NCBI RefSeq assembly: GCF_014218705.1
Contig: NZ_JABBJF010000001.1
Location: 422,929 to 486,928 of the forward strand
Length of the DNA: 64,000 nucleotides
Direction: 5' to 3'
DNA from: Kluyvera sichuanensis
GTDB lineage: Bacteria > Pseudomonadota > Gammaproteobacteria > Enterobacterales > Enterobacteriaceae
Shown: piece after piece, positions 19,072 to 27,939 of the stretch
Position numbering within the stretch: the first letter of the stretch is position 1
Layout of the letters: each line of letters opens with the position of its first letter
The notes under the pieces: model-generated
The model's input: the letters and a program-made list of their open reading frames with translations, nothing else
The model's database searches: none
What the model was told of the DNA's origin: nothing
Made by a program: the position numbers and the translations under genes

Positions 19072-20061
19072 ATGGCAAAGATCGTTACCTTTAACCGCAC
19101 TGGCGGCCCGGACGTCCTGGGCATTACCGATATGGCAGTCGCCGCTCCTGCAACGGGAGAAGTGCAGATTCGCGTCAAGGCTATCGGCATTAACCGCGCC
19201 GAAGTGATGTATCGCACTGGACAGTACGTGATAGAACCGCAGTTCCCGGCAAAATTGGGCTATGAAGCGGCGGGGATTATCGAAGCCGTTGGTGCAGACG
19301 TCAGCGAGTTCGTGGTCGGCGATAACGTAAGCGTCATTCCTTCCTTTATGTTTACCGAGTACGGGATGTACGGTGAATTAGTCAATGCGCCGGCTCATGC
19401 GGTGGTAAAACATCCTGAGAATCTGACCTTTGTAGAAGCTGCGGCCAGCTGGATGATGTTTATTACTGCCTACGGAGCATTGGTTGAGTACGGTCATCTA
19501 CAGGCCGAACAGTTTATCGTCATGGGCGCGGCCTCCAGCAGCGTGGGGATTGCCGCCATTCAGATTGCCAATATGCTCGGCGCTCGCCCGATTGCGCTGT
19601 CACGCACCAGCCATAAAAACGAGTGGTTGCGTAACGCTGGGGCCGAAGCGGTGATTGCTACCACCGAACAGGATCTCACGGCGGAGTTGAACATGCTAAC
19701 GCAGGGCGCTGGCGTGAACCTGGTCTTTGACCCGGTAGGCGGACCAGACGTGGCGAAGCTTGCCGCTGCGATGGCGATGAACGGCACCTTCTACCAGTAT
19801 GGGGCGCTGGATGCCCGTGACTTATCAATTCCAGTGATGGATATCCTCGGTAAACACCTGCAATTCAGAGGTTATGAACTTTTTGAGATCACCACTGATG
19901 CCGAAAAAATGGCGCGGGCGAAAGCCTTTGTTTACGACGGACTGAAGTCTGGTCAACTGAAACCGGTTATTGATAAAACCTTTGTGTTTGAGGAGATTGC
20001 CGAAGCCCATCGCTATATGGAAGCCAACGGGCAGGTCGGGAAAATAGTCGTGACACTGTAA
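19072..20061 (+). CDS. Zinc-independent quinone oxidoreductase-like dehydrogenase (MDR family)
   Basis: This 329-residue medium-chain reductase/dehydrogenase lacks the zinc cysteines of alcohol dehydrogenases and fits the NADPH:quinone oxidoreductase group. It has the GINRAEVMYRTGQY segment, GYEAAG, and an MGAASSSVGIAAIQ nucleotide-binding loop. GAGG precedes the ATG. The LysR at 18.07 kb directly upstream is the likely regulator. Such enzymes reduce quinones or enals; the substrate here is unknown. Confidence 0.8.
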   Translation: MAKIVTFNRTGGPDVLGITDMAVAAPATGEVQIRVKAIGINRAEVMYRTGQYVIEPQFPAKLGYEAAGIIEAVGADVSEFVVGDNVSVIPSFMFTEYGMYGELVNAPAHAVVKHPENLTFVEAAASWMMFITAYGALVEYGHLQAEQFIVMGAASSSVGIAAIQIANMLGARPIALSRTSHKNEWLRNAGAEAVIATTEQDLTAELNMLTQGAGVNLVFDPVGGPDVAKLAAAMAMNGTFYQYGALDARDLSIPVMDILGKHLQFRGYELFEITTDAEKMARAKAFVYDGLKSGQLKPVIDKTFVFEEIAEAHRYMEANGQVGKIVVTL

Positions 20062-20072
20062 CTAATCACACT

Positions 20073-20098
20073 GGTGTAGGCCGGATAATGCCTACACC
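20073..20098. terminator. Bidirectional terminator/REP hairpin
   Basis: GGTGTAGGC and GCCTACACC pair perfectly around CGGATAAT between two convergent genes. It overlaps the stop of the minus-strand reductase and also resembles a REP half-unit. Confidence 0.65.
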
Positions 20099-21117
20099 AG
20101 ATTAAGTGCAATAAGGCTTTCAGCGGTAGCAACAATTGCCTTATGCGGGTCACGCGGTTTCCAGCCCAGCCGCGTCGTTGCCTTTTCGTGGCTCACGCTC
20201 ATATCAACCCCCAGTAATTTCACCATTCCCTGCATCACCGGATTTTTCTCCGCTGCGGCGCGAACCATCTCATCGCTCATTGGCAGCGTCGATACCTTAC
20301 TTGCCGCATCGCCCAGCGAGTGTTTCAGCGTTTGCGCCACATCGAGGATCGTCAGGCTATGCCCGGCGCTGGCAAGAAAACGTTCGCCGTTGGCTGCAGG
20401 ATGCGTCATCGCCAACAGGTGCAGGTCGGCAACGTCGCGCACATCCACGAAACAGGAGTTGATATTCGGGCAACCTGGTTCACCCTCCAGCATGTTTTTG
20501 ATAATGCGGGTAGAGTGGGAATAGTCGGCGCCTAATACCGGCCCCAGCACCGCGACCGGGTTAATAGAGGACAATTCCAGGCCGTTGCCTTCGCGGGCAA
20601 TAAACTCCCACGCGGCGCGTTCGGAGAGCGTTTTTGATTTCTGATACGGCCAGACATCACCGCTGACGTCGCTCCAGTCGTTTTCGGTAAACGGGCGAGG
20701 ATAATCCGCCGGATGGCCGACGCCGATAGCGCCAAACGCTGAAGTTAATACCACGCGCTCTACACCCGCATCCCGGGCGGCACGCAAGACGCGCAGGTTG
20801 CCGTCGATGGCCGGATTCACCCAATCGGCCTCTTCGGTCTGGCCGCCAGAAGGGGTTGGTGATGCGCCGTGCATCACGAAGCGACAGCCTGCAACGGCAT
20901 CGTCCCAGCCATTGTCAGCGGTCAGATCCGCTACCACAAACGACAGGTCTGCGCCTGGCTCAACGCCACCTTGCTGTAAATTGCGGCGCACTTCCTCTTC
21001 ACGATCTACGGAACGTACGGTGGTGCGTACCTGATATCCGTTATTCAGCAGAGCAATAATGCAGTGTTGTGCGATAAAACCGGTGCCGCCGGTAACTAAA
21101 ACGCGAGCTTTACTCAT
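20092..21117 (-). CDS. Extended short-chain reductase, dihydroflavonol-reductase/epimerase-like
   Basis: This 341-residue protein has the extended-SDR nucleotide motif TGGTGFIAQH at residues 9-18 and a catalytic YQKSK motif. The overall pattern fits NAD(P)-dependent aldehyde or ketone reductases annotated as dihydroflavonol-4-reductase-like. It is divergent from an AraC-type regulator 63 bases away, which probably controls it. The substrate cannot be told from sequence. Confidence 0.8.
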   Translation of the reverse strand: MSKARVLVTGGTGFIAQHCIIALLNNGYQVRTTVRSVDREEEVRRNLQQGGVEPGADLSFVVADLTADNGWDDAVAGCRFVMHGASPTPSGGQTEEADWVNPAIDGNLRVLRAARDAGVERVVLTSAFGAIGVGHPADYPRPFTENDWSDVSGDVWPYQKSKTLSERAAWEFIAREGNGLELSSINPVAVLGPVLGADYSHSTRIIKNMLEGEPGCPNINSCFVDVRDVADLHLLAMTHPAANGERFLASAGHSLTILDVAQTLKHSLGDAASKVSTLPMSDEMVRAAAEKNPVMQGMVKLLGVDMSVSHEKATTRLGWKPRDPHKAIVATAESLIALNLV

Positions 21118-21180
21118 AATACAATTCTCTTAATGCGATGGGCTTGAGACATAGATTAAGCAGCACCAGGCGTATTGTGA

Positions 21181-22149
21181 ATGCTTGATAGTCCGCTTGA
21201 GTTGCGCGATAGTACGGGAATGAACATCGACCCGTTTTCTGACATTCTCAAACTGACGCGCGCCGAATCACTGGTGACCGGTGGGTTTACCGCCGGTGGC
21301 CGCTGGGCGATGCGTTTTCCTGCACCGGATAAAATCAAATTCTTCGCCATTCTTCGCGGCCAGTGCTGGGTATTACTGGAAGGTGAACCGCAGCCGATCC
21401 TGTTTTCCACCGGTGACGTTGGCCTGTTAAGCGCTAAGCGGGCATTCGTGCTGGCGAGCGACCCGGAGGTTGAACCGATTGATGCCATGAGCGTTTTCTT
21501 TGGGCCTGGTAAGCCCCATGCGCCTATTGGTGAAGGGAACGACGTTGAGCATATTGGCGGTCACGTGCTGCTGAACCCAACCAGCGGCAAACTGCTAACG
21601 CACGTCCTGCCGCCGTGGATCCACGTTCCGGCAAACTCGCCGCAGGCCACCTCGTTTCGCTGGCTGTTGGATCAACTGGTGCAGGAACGTCTTCAGTATC
21701 AGCCCGGTTCGCAGCTGGTCTCAACCCAACTGGCACAACTGCTATTCGTGCAGATTTTACGTGCGCATCTGCAAAATAACGATGCGTTACCCGCCGGTTG
21801 GCTGCGCGTTCTGGGCGATCGTCGATTGAGTCCAGCGTTACAATTGATGCACGGCGAGCCGGCGCGCGCCTGGCATCTCGATGAACTGGCTAAAGCCTGC
21901 GCGATGTCACGCACGGTATTTGCTCAGCACTTTCGGGAAACGGCTGGCATGACGCCGATTGCCTATCTGACCCAATGGCGTATGAGGCTGGCAGAGCAGG
22001 CGCTAAGCGAAGCGGGCGAGCAGGTGGCGGAAGTGGCCCAATCGCTCGGTTACGCCTCGGTTAGCGCATTTAGCAACGCCTTTAAGCGGGAAACCGGTTT
22101 GTCGCCAAAAGCATGGCGACAAACTGCCATTAGCGCGCCTGGAACATAA
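21181..22149 (+). CDS. AraC-family regulator with cupin sensor domain
   Basis: This 322-residue regulator has an N-terminal cupin-type ligand domain (GRWAMRFPAPDKIKFFAILR) and two C-terminal helix-turn-helix motifs (LDELAKACAMSRTVFAQHF and VAEVAQSLGYASVSAFSNAF). It is transcribed away from the SDR gene, its probable target. An internal ATG at 21220 (MNIDPF) better fits the length of relatives, and neither start has a good Shine-Dalgarno. Its 3' end overlaps the convergent methyltransferase gene by 20 bases. Confidence 0.82.
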   Translation: MLDSPLELRDSTGMNIDPFSDILKLTRAESLVTGGFTAGGRWAMRFPAPDKIKFFAILRGQCWVLLEGEPQPILFSTGDVGLLSAKRAFVLASDPEVEPIDAMSVFFGPGKPHAPIGEGNDVEHIGGHVLLNPTSGKLLTHVLPPWIHVPANSPQATSFRWLLDQLVQERLQYQPGSQLVSTQLAQLLFVQILRAHLQNNDALPAGWLRVLGDRRLSPALQLMHGEPARAWHLDELAKACAMSRTVFAQHFRETAGMTPIAYLTQWRMRLAEQALSEAGEQVAEVAQSLGYASVSAFSNAFKRETGLSPKAWRQTAISAPGT

Positions 22150-22888
22150 TGGTGTCGCTGACAAAACTGCCGTCGTCGGCGATCGCAAAGTGCGTGCGCA
22201 CCTCGTCGGAAACTTTATCCTGCAGGTAGCGAATGGCGCCGACAATATTCTCCGGGGTTTTCATCCGCGCCACCCAGGATGAAAATTCCAGGTGCAGCGT
22301 ATCACCCACCAGTTTATCAATCATCATGCCGCGTCCGTTGACCATCGCCAGCCATTCGCCCTGGGAGTAGTTGCGGATGTGCGACGGGTCACGCAACATC
22401 TCAATAGTTTGCAGCCAGATATCGAGCATCGGTTTGCCGGGTGAGGCGATATCCATCATGATAAAACGCCCGCCAGGCTTCAGAACGCGGCGGATCTCCA
22501 TCAGCGCGGCCTGAATATCGTGCCAGTGGTGCGCGGAGTAACGGCTAATCACAATGTCGAAACTGTTGTCGGCAAACGGCAATACTTCCGCTGGGCCTTG
22601 TGAGCAGGTTATGTTCATCAATTGACGATTTTTTGCCTCTTGCTCCACAACCGCCAGCATCCCTTCGGATAAATCATACGCGGTGACCTCTGCGACCAGC
22701 GGAGCGGCAGTAAAGCTGGCGTGCCCGGCACCGCAGCCAACATCCAGCAGATGCGCCTGCGCGTCATCGCTTAACCATTCGGCCAGGCGACGTAAATCGG
22801 CCCCCTGGGCGTGGACGTTACTCTGTAAATAGGCGGCGGCCTGGCCGCTAAACTGTGACTTTACCAATGCTTCATGATGGTTGCTCAT
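22130..22888 (-). CDS. Class I SAM-dependent methyltransferase, YafE-like
   Basis: This 252-residue methyltransferase shows SAM motif I LLDVGCGAGHAS (residues about 47-58), an acidic motif II near AYDLSEGM and the ALMEIRRVLKPGGRF motif after the core. It resembles E. coli YafE and the UbiE/Mg-protoporphyrin group. It is divergent from the XRE-type regulator at 22.99 kb, about 100 bases away. The methyl acceptor is unknown. Confidence 0.8.
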   Translation of the reverse strand: MSNHHEALVKSQFSGQAAAYLQSNVHAQGADLRRLAEWLSDDAQAHLLDVGCGAGHASFTAAPLVAEVTAYDLSEGMLAVVEQEAKNRQLMNITCSQGPAEVLPFADNSFDIVISRYSAHHWHDIQAALMEIRRVLKPGGRFIMMDIASPGKPMLDIWLQTIEMLRDPSHIRNYSQGEWLAMVNGRGMMIDKLVGDTLHLEFSSWVARMKTPENIVGAIRYLQDKVSDEVRTHFAIADDGSFVSDTIMFQAR

Positions 22889-22990
22889 ACCGGGCTTCCT
22901 CTGTTGTTATGTTCTTGTTAAAACGGACTATACGCCGGGATTAATACGGGTACAATATTGCCACTTATACTGGTATATCGAGTTACTACC

Positions 22991-23776
22991 ATGGACAACA
23001 CGGGACTGAAAGGGCCTGAGGCGCTAGGGGCATTTTTACGCGTCAAACGGGAAAATACCTCACCGGAAATGCTGGGTATTCCGGTGCTATCACGTCGCAG
23101 AACAAAAGGGTTGCGGCGTGAAGAGGTGGCGCAGATGAGCGGGATCAGCACCACCTGGTACACCTGGCTTGAGCAGGGACGCGACATCACCGTTTCGGCG
23201 CAAACCCTGTCGGGGATTGCCTTCGCGCTCCAGCTTAAACCGGCGGAACGGGAATACCTGTTTCTGCTCGCTCATAAAAGTGACCCGCTGGTTGAGCAGG
23301 TTCCAGCGGTAGAACAGACGATTTTGTCCGCCGTCAACGCGGTATCTGAACCTTGTTATCTGTTGGATCTCACCTGGCAGGTACTCTCCTGGAATCCCGG
23401 CGCTGCAGCGCTTTTTGCCGGGTGGCTGGACGTAGATTCAGAGCCGAATATGATGCGCTTTATGTTCCAGAACCCGCTGGCGCGTGAACTGGTCGACAAC
23501 TGGGAGGTCCGCGCGCGCCGGATCGTCGCCGAATTGCGGTCCGACGCAATTCACTATCCTAGCGATGCAACGCTCAATGCCTTTGTGCAGAAAATGAGCG
23601 ACAACAGCAGCGATTTTCGTGAATTCTGGTCGCAACAACAGGTAATCGTGCGGGAGGGCGGTGAACGTATTTTCCATCATGCTACACGCGGCGATCTGAT
23701 CTATCGCCAGCTCAGTTGGCAGCTAGCGAGTAACCGAGCGCTTAAAATGATCATGCTGGTTCCTGATTCGCGGTGA
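22991..23776 (+). CDS. XRE-type regulator with MmyB-like ligand domain
   Basis: This 261-residue protein begins with a helix-turn-helix (GLRREEVAQMSGISTTWYTW), followed by the MmyB-type PAS-like domain (LDLTWQVLSWNPGAAALF). Such regulators are common next to reductases or methyltransferases in enterobacteria and actinobacteria. The ATG at 22991 starts the conserved protein; an upstream TTG at 22958 is unlikely. The divergent methyltransferase is the likely target. The ligand is unknown. Confidence 0.82.
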   Translation: MDNTGLKGPEALGAFLRVKRENTSPEMLGIPVLSRRRTKGLRREEVAQMSGISTTWYTWLEQGRDITVSAQTLSGIAFALQLKPAEREYLFLLAHKSDPLVEQVPAVEQTILSAVNAVSEPCYLLDLTWQVLSWNPGAAALFAGWLDVDSEPNMMRFMFQNPLARELVDNWEVRARRIVAELRSDAIHYPSDATLNAFVQKMSDNSSDFREFWSQQQVIVREGGERIFHHATRGDLIYRQLSWQLASNRALKMIMLVPDSR

Positions 23777-23791
23777 TTTGCATTTAAAATG

Positions 23792-23805
23792 CATTAGCGC
23801 TAATG
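23792..23805. promoter_or_regulatory. Perfect palindrome, candidate MarR operator
   Basis: CATTAGCGCTAATG is a perfect 14-base palindrome 37 bases before the MarR-type gene. MarR proteins usually bind such sites to repress their own operon. Confidence 0.55.
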
Positions 23806-23810
23806 TATTT

Positions 23811-23829
23811 TCATTCAATCCATGAATGA
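23811..23829. promoter_or_regulatory. Second inverted repeat upstream of MarR gene
   Basis: TCATTCA and TGAATGA are perfect inverted arms around five bases, ending 12 bases before the MarR ATG. It may be a second operator half or a leader hairpin. Confidence 0.4.
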
Positions 23830-23841
23830 GCACCGTAACGT

Positions 23842-24312
23842 ATGAAAAATGCCCCTGGCTTAGGCGAATTACTTCGCTATACCGCTGAGCTTATCGATAG
23901 CGGTTCAGAAGCCGCCTACCGCGAGATGTCTCTCGACTATCGGCCACGTTATACCCCTGTACTGCGCGCGCTGGCTGCGGGGGCGATGACGGTCACCGAC
24001 ATTACCGCCATGACGCACCTGACGCAGGGGGCGGTGAGCCAATCCGTCTCGCTGATGGAACAGGACGGTATTTTGCGCAGAGGCACTCTTGAAGACGGGC
24101 GCAAAAGTGGCCTGTACCTGACCAATAGCGGTGAGGCGCTGGTCAGTCAGCTCAAATCTCACTGGCAAACTCTTTTTACCGCCATTCATCAGCTTGAGAA
24201 AGAGGTGGGATGGCCGCTTTTACAGGTGCTCGAGCAGACGGCAAAAGCGCTGGAAGAAAAGGATTTTGCTCAGCGTATCGTTGAAGCAAAAGTCAGGGGA
24301 GGCAGTTTATGA
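23842..24312 (+). CDS. MarR-family winged-helix regulator
   Basis: This 156-residue protein carries a MarR-type winged helix: VTDITAMTHLTQGAVSQSVS (residues about 51-70), then a wing with GTLEDGRKSGLYLT. It is the first gene of a three-gene unit whose junctions overlap by four bases (with a methyltransferase, then a thioesterase). Two palindromes upstream suggest it represses its own operon and responds to a compound that the two enzymes handle. Confidence 0.8.
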   Translation: MKNAPGLGELLRYTAELIDSGSEAAYREMSLDYRPRYTPVLRALAAGAMTVTDITAMTHLTQGAVSQSVSLMEQDGILRRGTLEDGRKSGLYLTNSGEALVSQLKSHWQTLFTAIHQLEKEVGWPLLQVLEQTAKALEEKDFAQRIVEAKVRGGSL

Positions 24313-25064
24313 GTGACAACGTCACGTTAAAGAACTGGTTCGCACAGGGAGGCAGCGACTATGCTCGCTATCGACCTGAATATCCTGCGGCGCTGGGTGC
24401 CTATCTGGCGAGTCTGTTGCCAGTTCGCGCCAGCGCGCTTGACGTAGGCTGCGGTACGGGTCAAATGACCAGATTACTGGCAGAACACTTCACCAGCATA
24501 GTGGGCGCCGACCCTAGCGATAGCCAATTAGCCAGCGCTGAGCGACATCCGGCGATCCGCTATGTAGCTGCACCGGCAGAGCAACTGCCCGAGGAATTAA
24601 CCGGTTTTAACCTGATCACCGTCGCACAGGCAGCGCATTGGTTTGACCTCGACGCATTTTACCGCGAAGCACGCAGAGTTAGCGCGCCGGGTGGCATACT
24701 GGCCTTGATTAGCTATGGTGTGATGCAACTGGATGAAGAACTCCAACAGCGCTTTCACCAGTTTTACTACGATGAAATTGGCCCGTACTGGCCAGCTGAG
24801 CGCCAGTTAGTGGATGAAGGCTACCGCACGCTAGCGTTTCCATTTACAGAAATCCCGACGCAGGCGATGACCATCAATCTGGCGTGGCCGCTGAAAGGGT
24901 TACTAGGGTATATCTCAACGTGGTCGGCGGTGAAAAGGGCGCAAGAGGCCGGAAAATCAGCGCTAGTTGAAGCGTTTAGCCAGGATATCCGTCGCCTGTG
25001 GGGTAACCCGGAGACGTTAAGGCAGATTGTCTGGCCCATCAATATGCGGGTAGGTGTGCTATGA
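24309..25064 (+). CDS. Class I SAM-dependent methyltransferase
   Basis: This 251-residue methyltransferase has SAM motif I ALDVGCGTGQMT (residues about 43-54), GADPSDSQL as the second acidic strand, and VSAPGGILAL after the core. The fold resembles trans-aconitate and yeast Crg1-type methyltransferases. Its ATG overlaps the MarR stop, and its stop overlaps the thioesterase ATG, so the three are co-translated. The acceptor is unknown. Confidence 0.8.
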   Translation: MSDNVTLKNWFAQGGSDYARYRPEYPAALGAYLASLLPVRASALDVGCGTGQMTRLLAEHFTSIVGADPSDSQLASAERHPAIRYVAAPAEQLPEELTGFNLITVAQAAHWFDLDAFYREARRVSAPGGILALISYGVMQLDEELQQRFHQFYYDEIGPYWPAERQLVDEGYRTLAFPFTEIPTQAMTINLAWPLKGLLGYISTWSAVKRAQEAGKSALVEAFSQDIRRLWGNPETLRQIVWPINMRVGVL

Positions 25065-25465
25065 CCGAACTACCAAGCGGCATTCGCTACCAGGCCCAAT
25101 TCACAGTACAACCAAAGCACACCGTTCCTGCCGTCGACCCGGGCTGGCCAGGATTTGCCGACATGCCGCCGGTGCTGGCAACCGCGATGATGATTGGCTT
25201 TATGGAGCAGACCTGCGTTGAGGCGCTGCGGCCCTATCTGTCAGCTAACGAACATACTGTCGGCACCGGCGTGGAAGTGCGGCACGTGGCGGCAACGCTG
25301 GCAGGCGATACCGTGACGGCGACCGTTACGCTGGAAGATGTAGACGGGCGTTTTTTGCGGTTTCACGTCAGTTGTCATGACGATCATGGGCTGATTGGCG
25401 AGGGTACGCATCAGCGGGCGCTGATTGACCCAGTGCGGTTTATGCAGCGGTTAATGGCGAGATAG
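25061..25465 (+). CDS. FlK-like hot-dog thioesterase
   Basis: This 134-residue hot-dog protein resembles fluoroacetyl-CoA thioesterase FlK. FlK uses a Thr-Glu-His set at 42, 50 and 76; here Thr41 (in VLATAMM), Glu49 (in FMEQTC) and His75 (in VRHVAATLAGD) align almost exactly in number and context. It would hydrolyse a small acyl-CoA or related thioester. True fluoroacetyl-CoA activity is not implied, since many relatives lack it. It is the last gene of the MarR unit, before a strong terminator. Confidence 0.75.
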   Translation: MTELPSGIRYQAQFTVQPKHTVPAVDPGWPGFADMPPVLATAMMIGFMEQTCVEALRPYLSANEHTVGTGVEVRHVAATLAGDTVTATVTLEDVDGRFLRFHVSCHDDHGLIGEGTHQRALIDPVRFMQRLMAR

Positions 25466-25473
25466 AACGGTGT

Positions 25474-25499
25474 TGCGGCCAGGGATGAGCCTGGCCGCA
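25474..25499. terminator. Strong bidirectional terminator
   Basis: TGCGGCCAGG and CCTGGCCGCA pair perfectly around GATGAG between the thioesterase and the convergent nitronate monooxygenase gene. Confidence 0.75.
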
Positions 25500-25511
25500 C
25501 TCATCCTGGGC

Positions 25512-26489
25512 TTAGGCTGTGAGTTGCTCAACCACGTCGGCAACGCTTGCCACTTTACGAATACCGCCAATCCCGGTTCCTAAAGAGACATAGCCGTCAT
25601 CGGTATTACCTTCCAGCATCCCCACGCGAAGACCACGCAACCCCCCCATGGTGTTGGCGAGTTCTTCTTTGCTGGCACCGGCTTTGTCCATCGCTACCAG
25701 CGTAGTCGTCAGCGTTCCCGGCAGTGAACGGTAGTAGTCTGGTACGGTACGAAACAGGCTGAGAGCCAGGCCGTTGGCGGCGACAATCTTATCCTTCAAC
25801 GATGACGGTACGCGACTCTCCTCGGTGCTGATAAAGACCGAGCCAGCAAAAACGCCTTCTGCGCCCAGCGCATGCGCCGCGCGAGCCGTACGTTTATCAA
25901 CGATGCCTCCGGCCGCCAGCACGGGTACCTTTTCCACCGCGTCAGCAATCAGCGGCACGATAGAAAACGTCCCCAGAATAGTGCCAGGCAATGTGCCACC
26001 TTCATCAAATCCTGTCGCTACGATAATGTCCGCTCCGGCACGTTCCGCCTCTCGGGTGTTTTCAGGAGTAGGGTTGATATCACGATAAATAATGGTAATG
26101 CCCGCCGCTTTTAGCTCGTCAAACAGTGCCGGAATAATCGTGCCATCGCCATATCCGGTGTAAACCACCACTTTCACTGCCTCTTCTTTGATAACCTGCA
26201 GAATCGCGGGCGTCCAGATATCGTTTTCCGCGCTTGGGATCAGATTCACACCAAAGGGTTTATCAGTCAGTTTTTTAGTTTTACGGATCTCTTCGCGCAT
26301 TTTCTCCGCCGTGGCTTCCGGGGTTGAAACTGCCGTTTCCGCGGTTAACCCGGCGTTTGGCCCTAGCACGCCAAGGCCACCGGCATTGCTGACCGCTGCC
26401 ACCAGTCGGGCATCGGTCAACCAGGAGAGTGGCCCCTGAATTACCGGTTTTTCAATGCCAAGAATTTCACAGATACGGTTATTTTTCAT
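25512..26489 (-). CDS. Nitronate monooxygenase family FMN enzyme (2-nitropropane dioxygenase-like)
   Basis: This 325-residue TIM-barrel flavoprotein fits the NMO/FabK family: PVIQGPLSWLTD at the start, SNAGGLGVLG, and the FMN-phosphate loop VLAAGGIVDKRTA. Such enzymes oxidise toxic nitronates such as propionate-3-nitronate, or reduce other substrates. AAGGAAA precedes the ATG. It is divergent from a LysR gene 142 bases away, its likely regulator. Confidence 0.82.
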   Translation of the reverse strand: MKNNRICEILGIEKPVIQGPLSWLTDARLVAAVSNAGGLGVLGPNAGLTAETAVSTPEATAEKMREEIRKTKKLTDKPFGVNLIPSAENDIWTPAILQVIKEEAVKVVVYTGYGDGTIIPALFDELKAAGITIIYRDINPTPENTREAERAGADIIVATGFDEGGTLPGTILGTFSIVPLIADAVEKVPVLAAGGIVDKRTARAAHALGAEGVFAGSVFISTEESRVPSSLKDKIVAANGLALSLFRTVPDYYRSLPGTLTTTLVAMDKAGASKEELANTMGGLRGLRVGMLEGNTDDGYVSLGTGIGGIRKVASVADVVEQLTA

Positions 26490-26631
26490 AATGTTATTTC
26501 CTTTTTGCAGCGCGAGTGTGCTGGAATGCGTGCAGTGTAAGCGTGTTTATTATTCTGAAAAATAGTGAAAATTGTGCATCACTATTATTAAATGGATAAC
26601 AATCAATGCCTCGTTCTGGATGTTTGTCGCC

Positions 26632-27531
26632 ATGCAGATAAATCTGTTTGAAAACATTAAAATTTTTATTGAGATCGTCGATGCGGGTAGCTTTAGCCAG
26701 GCCGCCGAAAACCTGCAGATTCACCGTCCGGCAGTCACTAAAGCGGTTCAGCAGTTGGAAAAAGAGAGTGGAGTGCGGCTATTACAGCGCACAACCCGAC
26801 GTATCTATCTGACGCCGGAAGGGGAAGAATTTTATCGTCGTAGTAAGCCGCTACTGGCACAGGCCGACGATCTGCTGGAGTCATTTTCACCTGACCGTCC
26901 GCTGCACGGTCAGCTCCGGGTGGATATGCCTATCGCCTTCGCTCGCCTGGTAGTGGTACCGAATTTGCCTTCCTTGTATGCCGCACATCCGAATCTTGAG
27001 CTTATTCTCAGCAGCTCCGACATGCGGCGGGATATGTTACGGGATGGGCTAGACTGCGTATTGCGTATGGGTGACCTGGATGATGGCGATTATGTCGCAC
27101 GATCCCTCGGCAATATCAAAATGACCACCTGCGCCAGCCCTGAATACCTTGCTCGCCACGGCACGCCGCAAACCCTGGACGACCTTCAGGCACACCACCA
27201 GGGCGTCAATTGGATCAACAGCAGCAGTCGGCAGGTGATGCCCTGGCGTTTTGAGTCGGCGACGGGCGTGGAAGAGATCGCGCTACCGGGTAAGCTTATC
27301 CTCGATAATTCAGAGGTATACATTGCCGCCGGACTCGCTGGTTTAGGGTTATTACAGGGGATGAATTTCTTCTTGCAGCCCTATATCGACAGGGGCCAGC
27401 TGGTTGAAGTATTGCCGAATTACCCATGTCCGCGGAGACAATTATCGTTGATGTATCCGCATCGCCATTTGTCGCATAAGGTCCGCGTCTTTGCCGACTG
27501 GGTAGATGGCCTGCTGGATGATTTGCGCTAA
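26632..27531 (+). CDS. LysR-family regulator divergent from nitronate monooxygenase
   Basis: This 299-residue LysR protein has the winged helix AAENLQIHRPAVTKAVQQLE (residues about 22-41) and a full effector domain. It resembles the LysR at 18.07 kb from end to end (for example HRPAV-KAVQ-LE, R-TTR in the helix region and LI(L)QGM/V in the C-terminal domain). Its divergent position points to the nitronate monooxygenase gene as target. I chose the ATG at 26632; frames starting earlier lack family sequence. Confidence 0.83.
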   Translation: MQINLFENIKIFIEIVDAGSFSQAAENLQIHRPAVTKAVQQLEKESGVRLLQRTTRRIYLTPEGEEFYRRSKPLLAQADDLLESFSPDRPLHGQLRVDMPIAFARLVVVPNLPSLYAAHPNLELILSSSDMRRDMLRDGLDCVLRMGDLDDGDYVARSLGNIKMTTCASPEYLARHGTPQTLDDLQAHHQGVNWINSSSRQVMPWRFESATGVEEIALPGKLILDNSEVYIAAGLAGLGLLQGMNFFLQPYIDRGQLVEVLPNYPCPRRQLSLMYPHRHLSHKVRVFADWVDGLLDDLR

Positions 27532-27615
27532 CGCGGCATTCACATTTCGTTCCCCATCGAAGTATTAAGCTTGTTGCACGCTATAGTGGGCTTATTCCAC
27601 CGACTGGAGATCACG

Positions 27616-27939
27616 ATGATTGCCGTACTTTTTGAAGCCCACGCCGTTGCCGAAAGGCAAGCACGCTACCTTGAACTTGCTGCTGAACTTCGTCGGGAAC
27701 TCGAAAAAATCGAGGGATTTATCGACATTGAGCGCTTTCAGAGCCTGAGCACTGAAGGGAAAATTCTATCGCTTTCCTGGTGGGAAAACGAAGATGCGGT
27801 TCTCGCGTGGAAACGCAACGTTCTGCATCAGGCCGCACAGCGTGAAGGCCAGCAAACGATCTTTGCCAGCTATCGTATTCGGGTGGTTCAGGTCATCCGC
27901 GAGTACTCATCTGAAACGAGGCGTTCCCATCATGTATGA
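27616..27939 (+). CDS. Antibiotic biosynthesis monooxygenase (ABM) domain protein
   Basis: This 107-residue protein is a small ferredoxin-like ABM-domain protein. It shows the family pattern of a start strand (MIAVLFEAH), [10 protein letters not shown], and [16 protein letters not shown]. Such proteins are cofactor-free oxygenases or heme-degrading or binding proteins. Its 3' end overlaps the next gene by eight bases, which makes a three-gene unit with an ACT-domain protein and an ArsR-type regulator. Confidence 0.75.
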   Translation: MIAVLFEAHAVAERQARYLELAAELRRELEKIEGFIDIERFQSLSTEGKILSLSWWENEDAVLAWKRNVLHQAAQREGQQTIFASYRIRVVQVIREYSSETRRSHHV

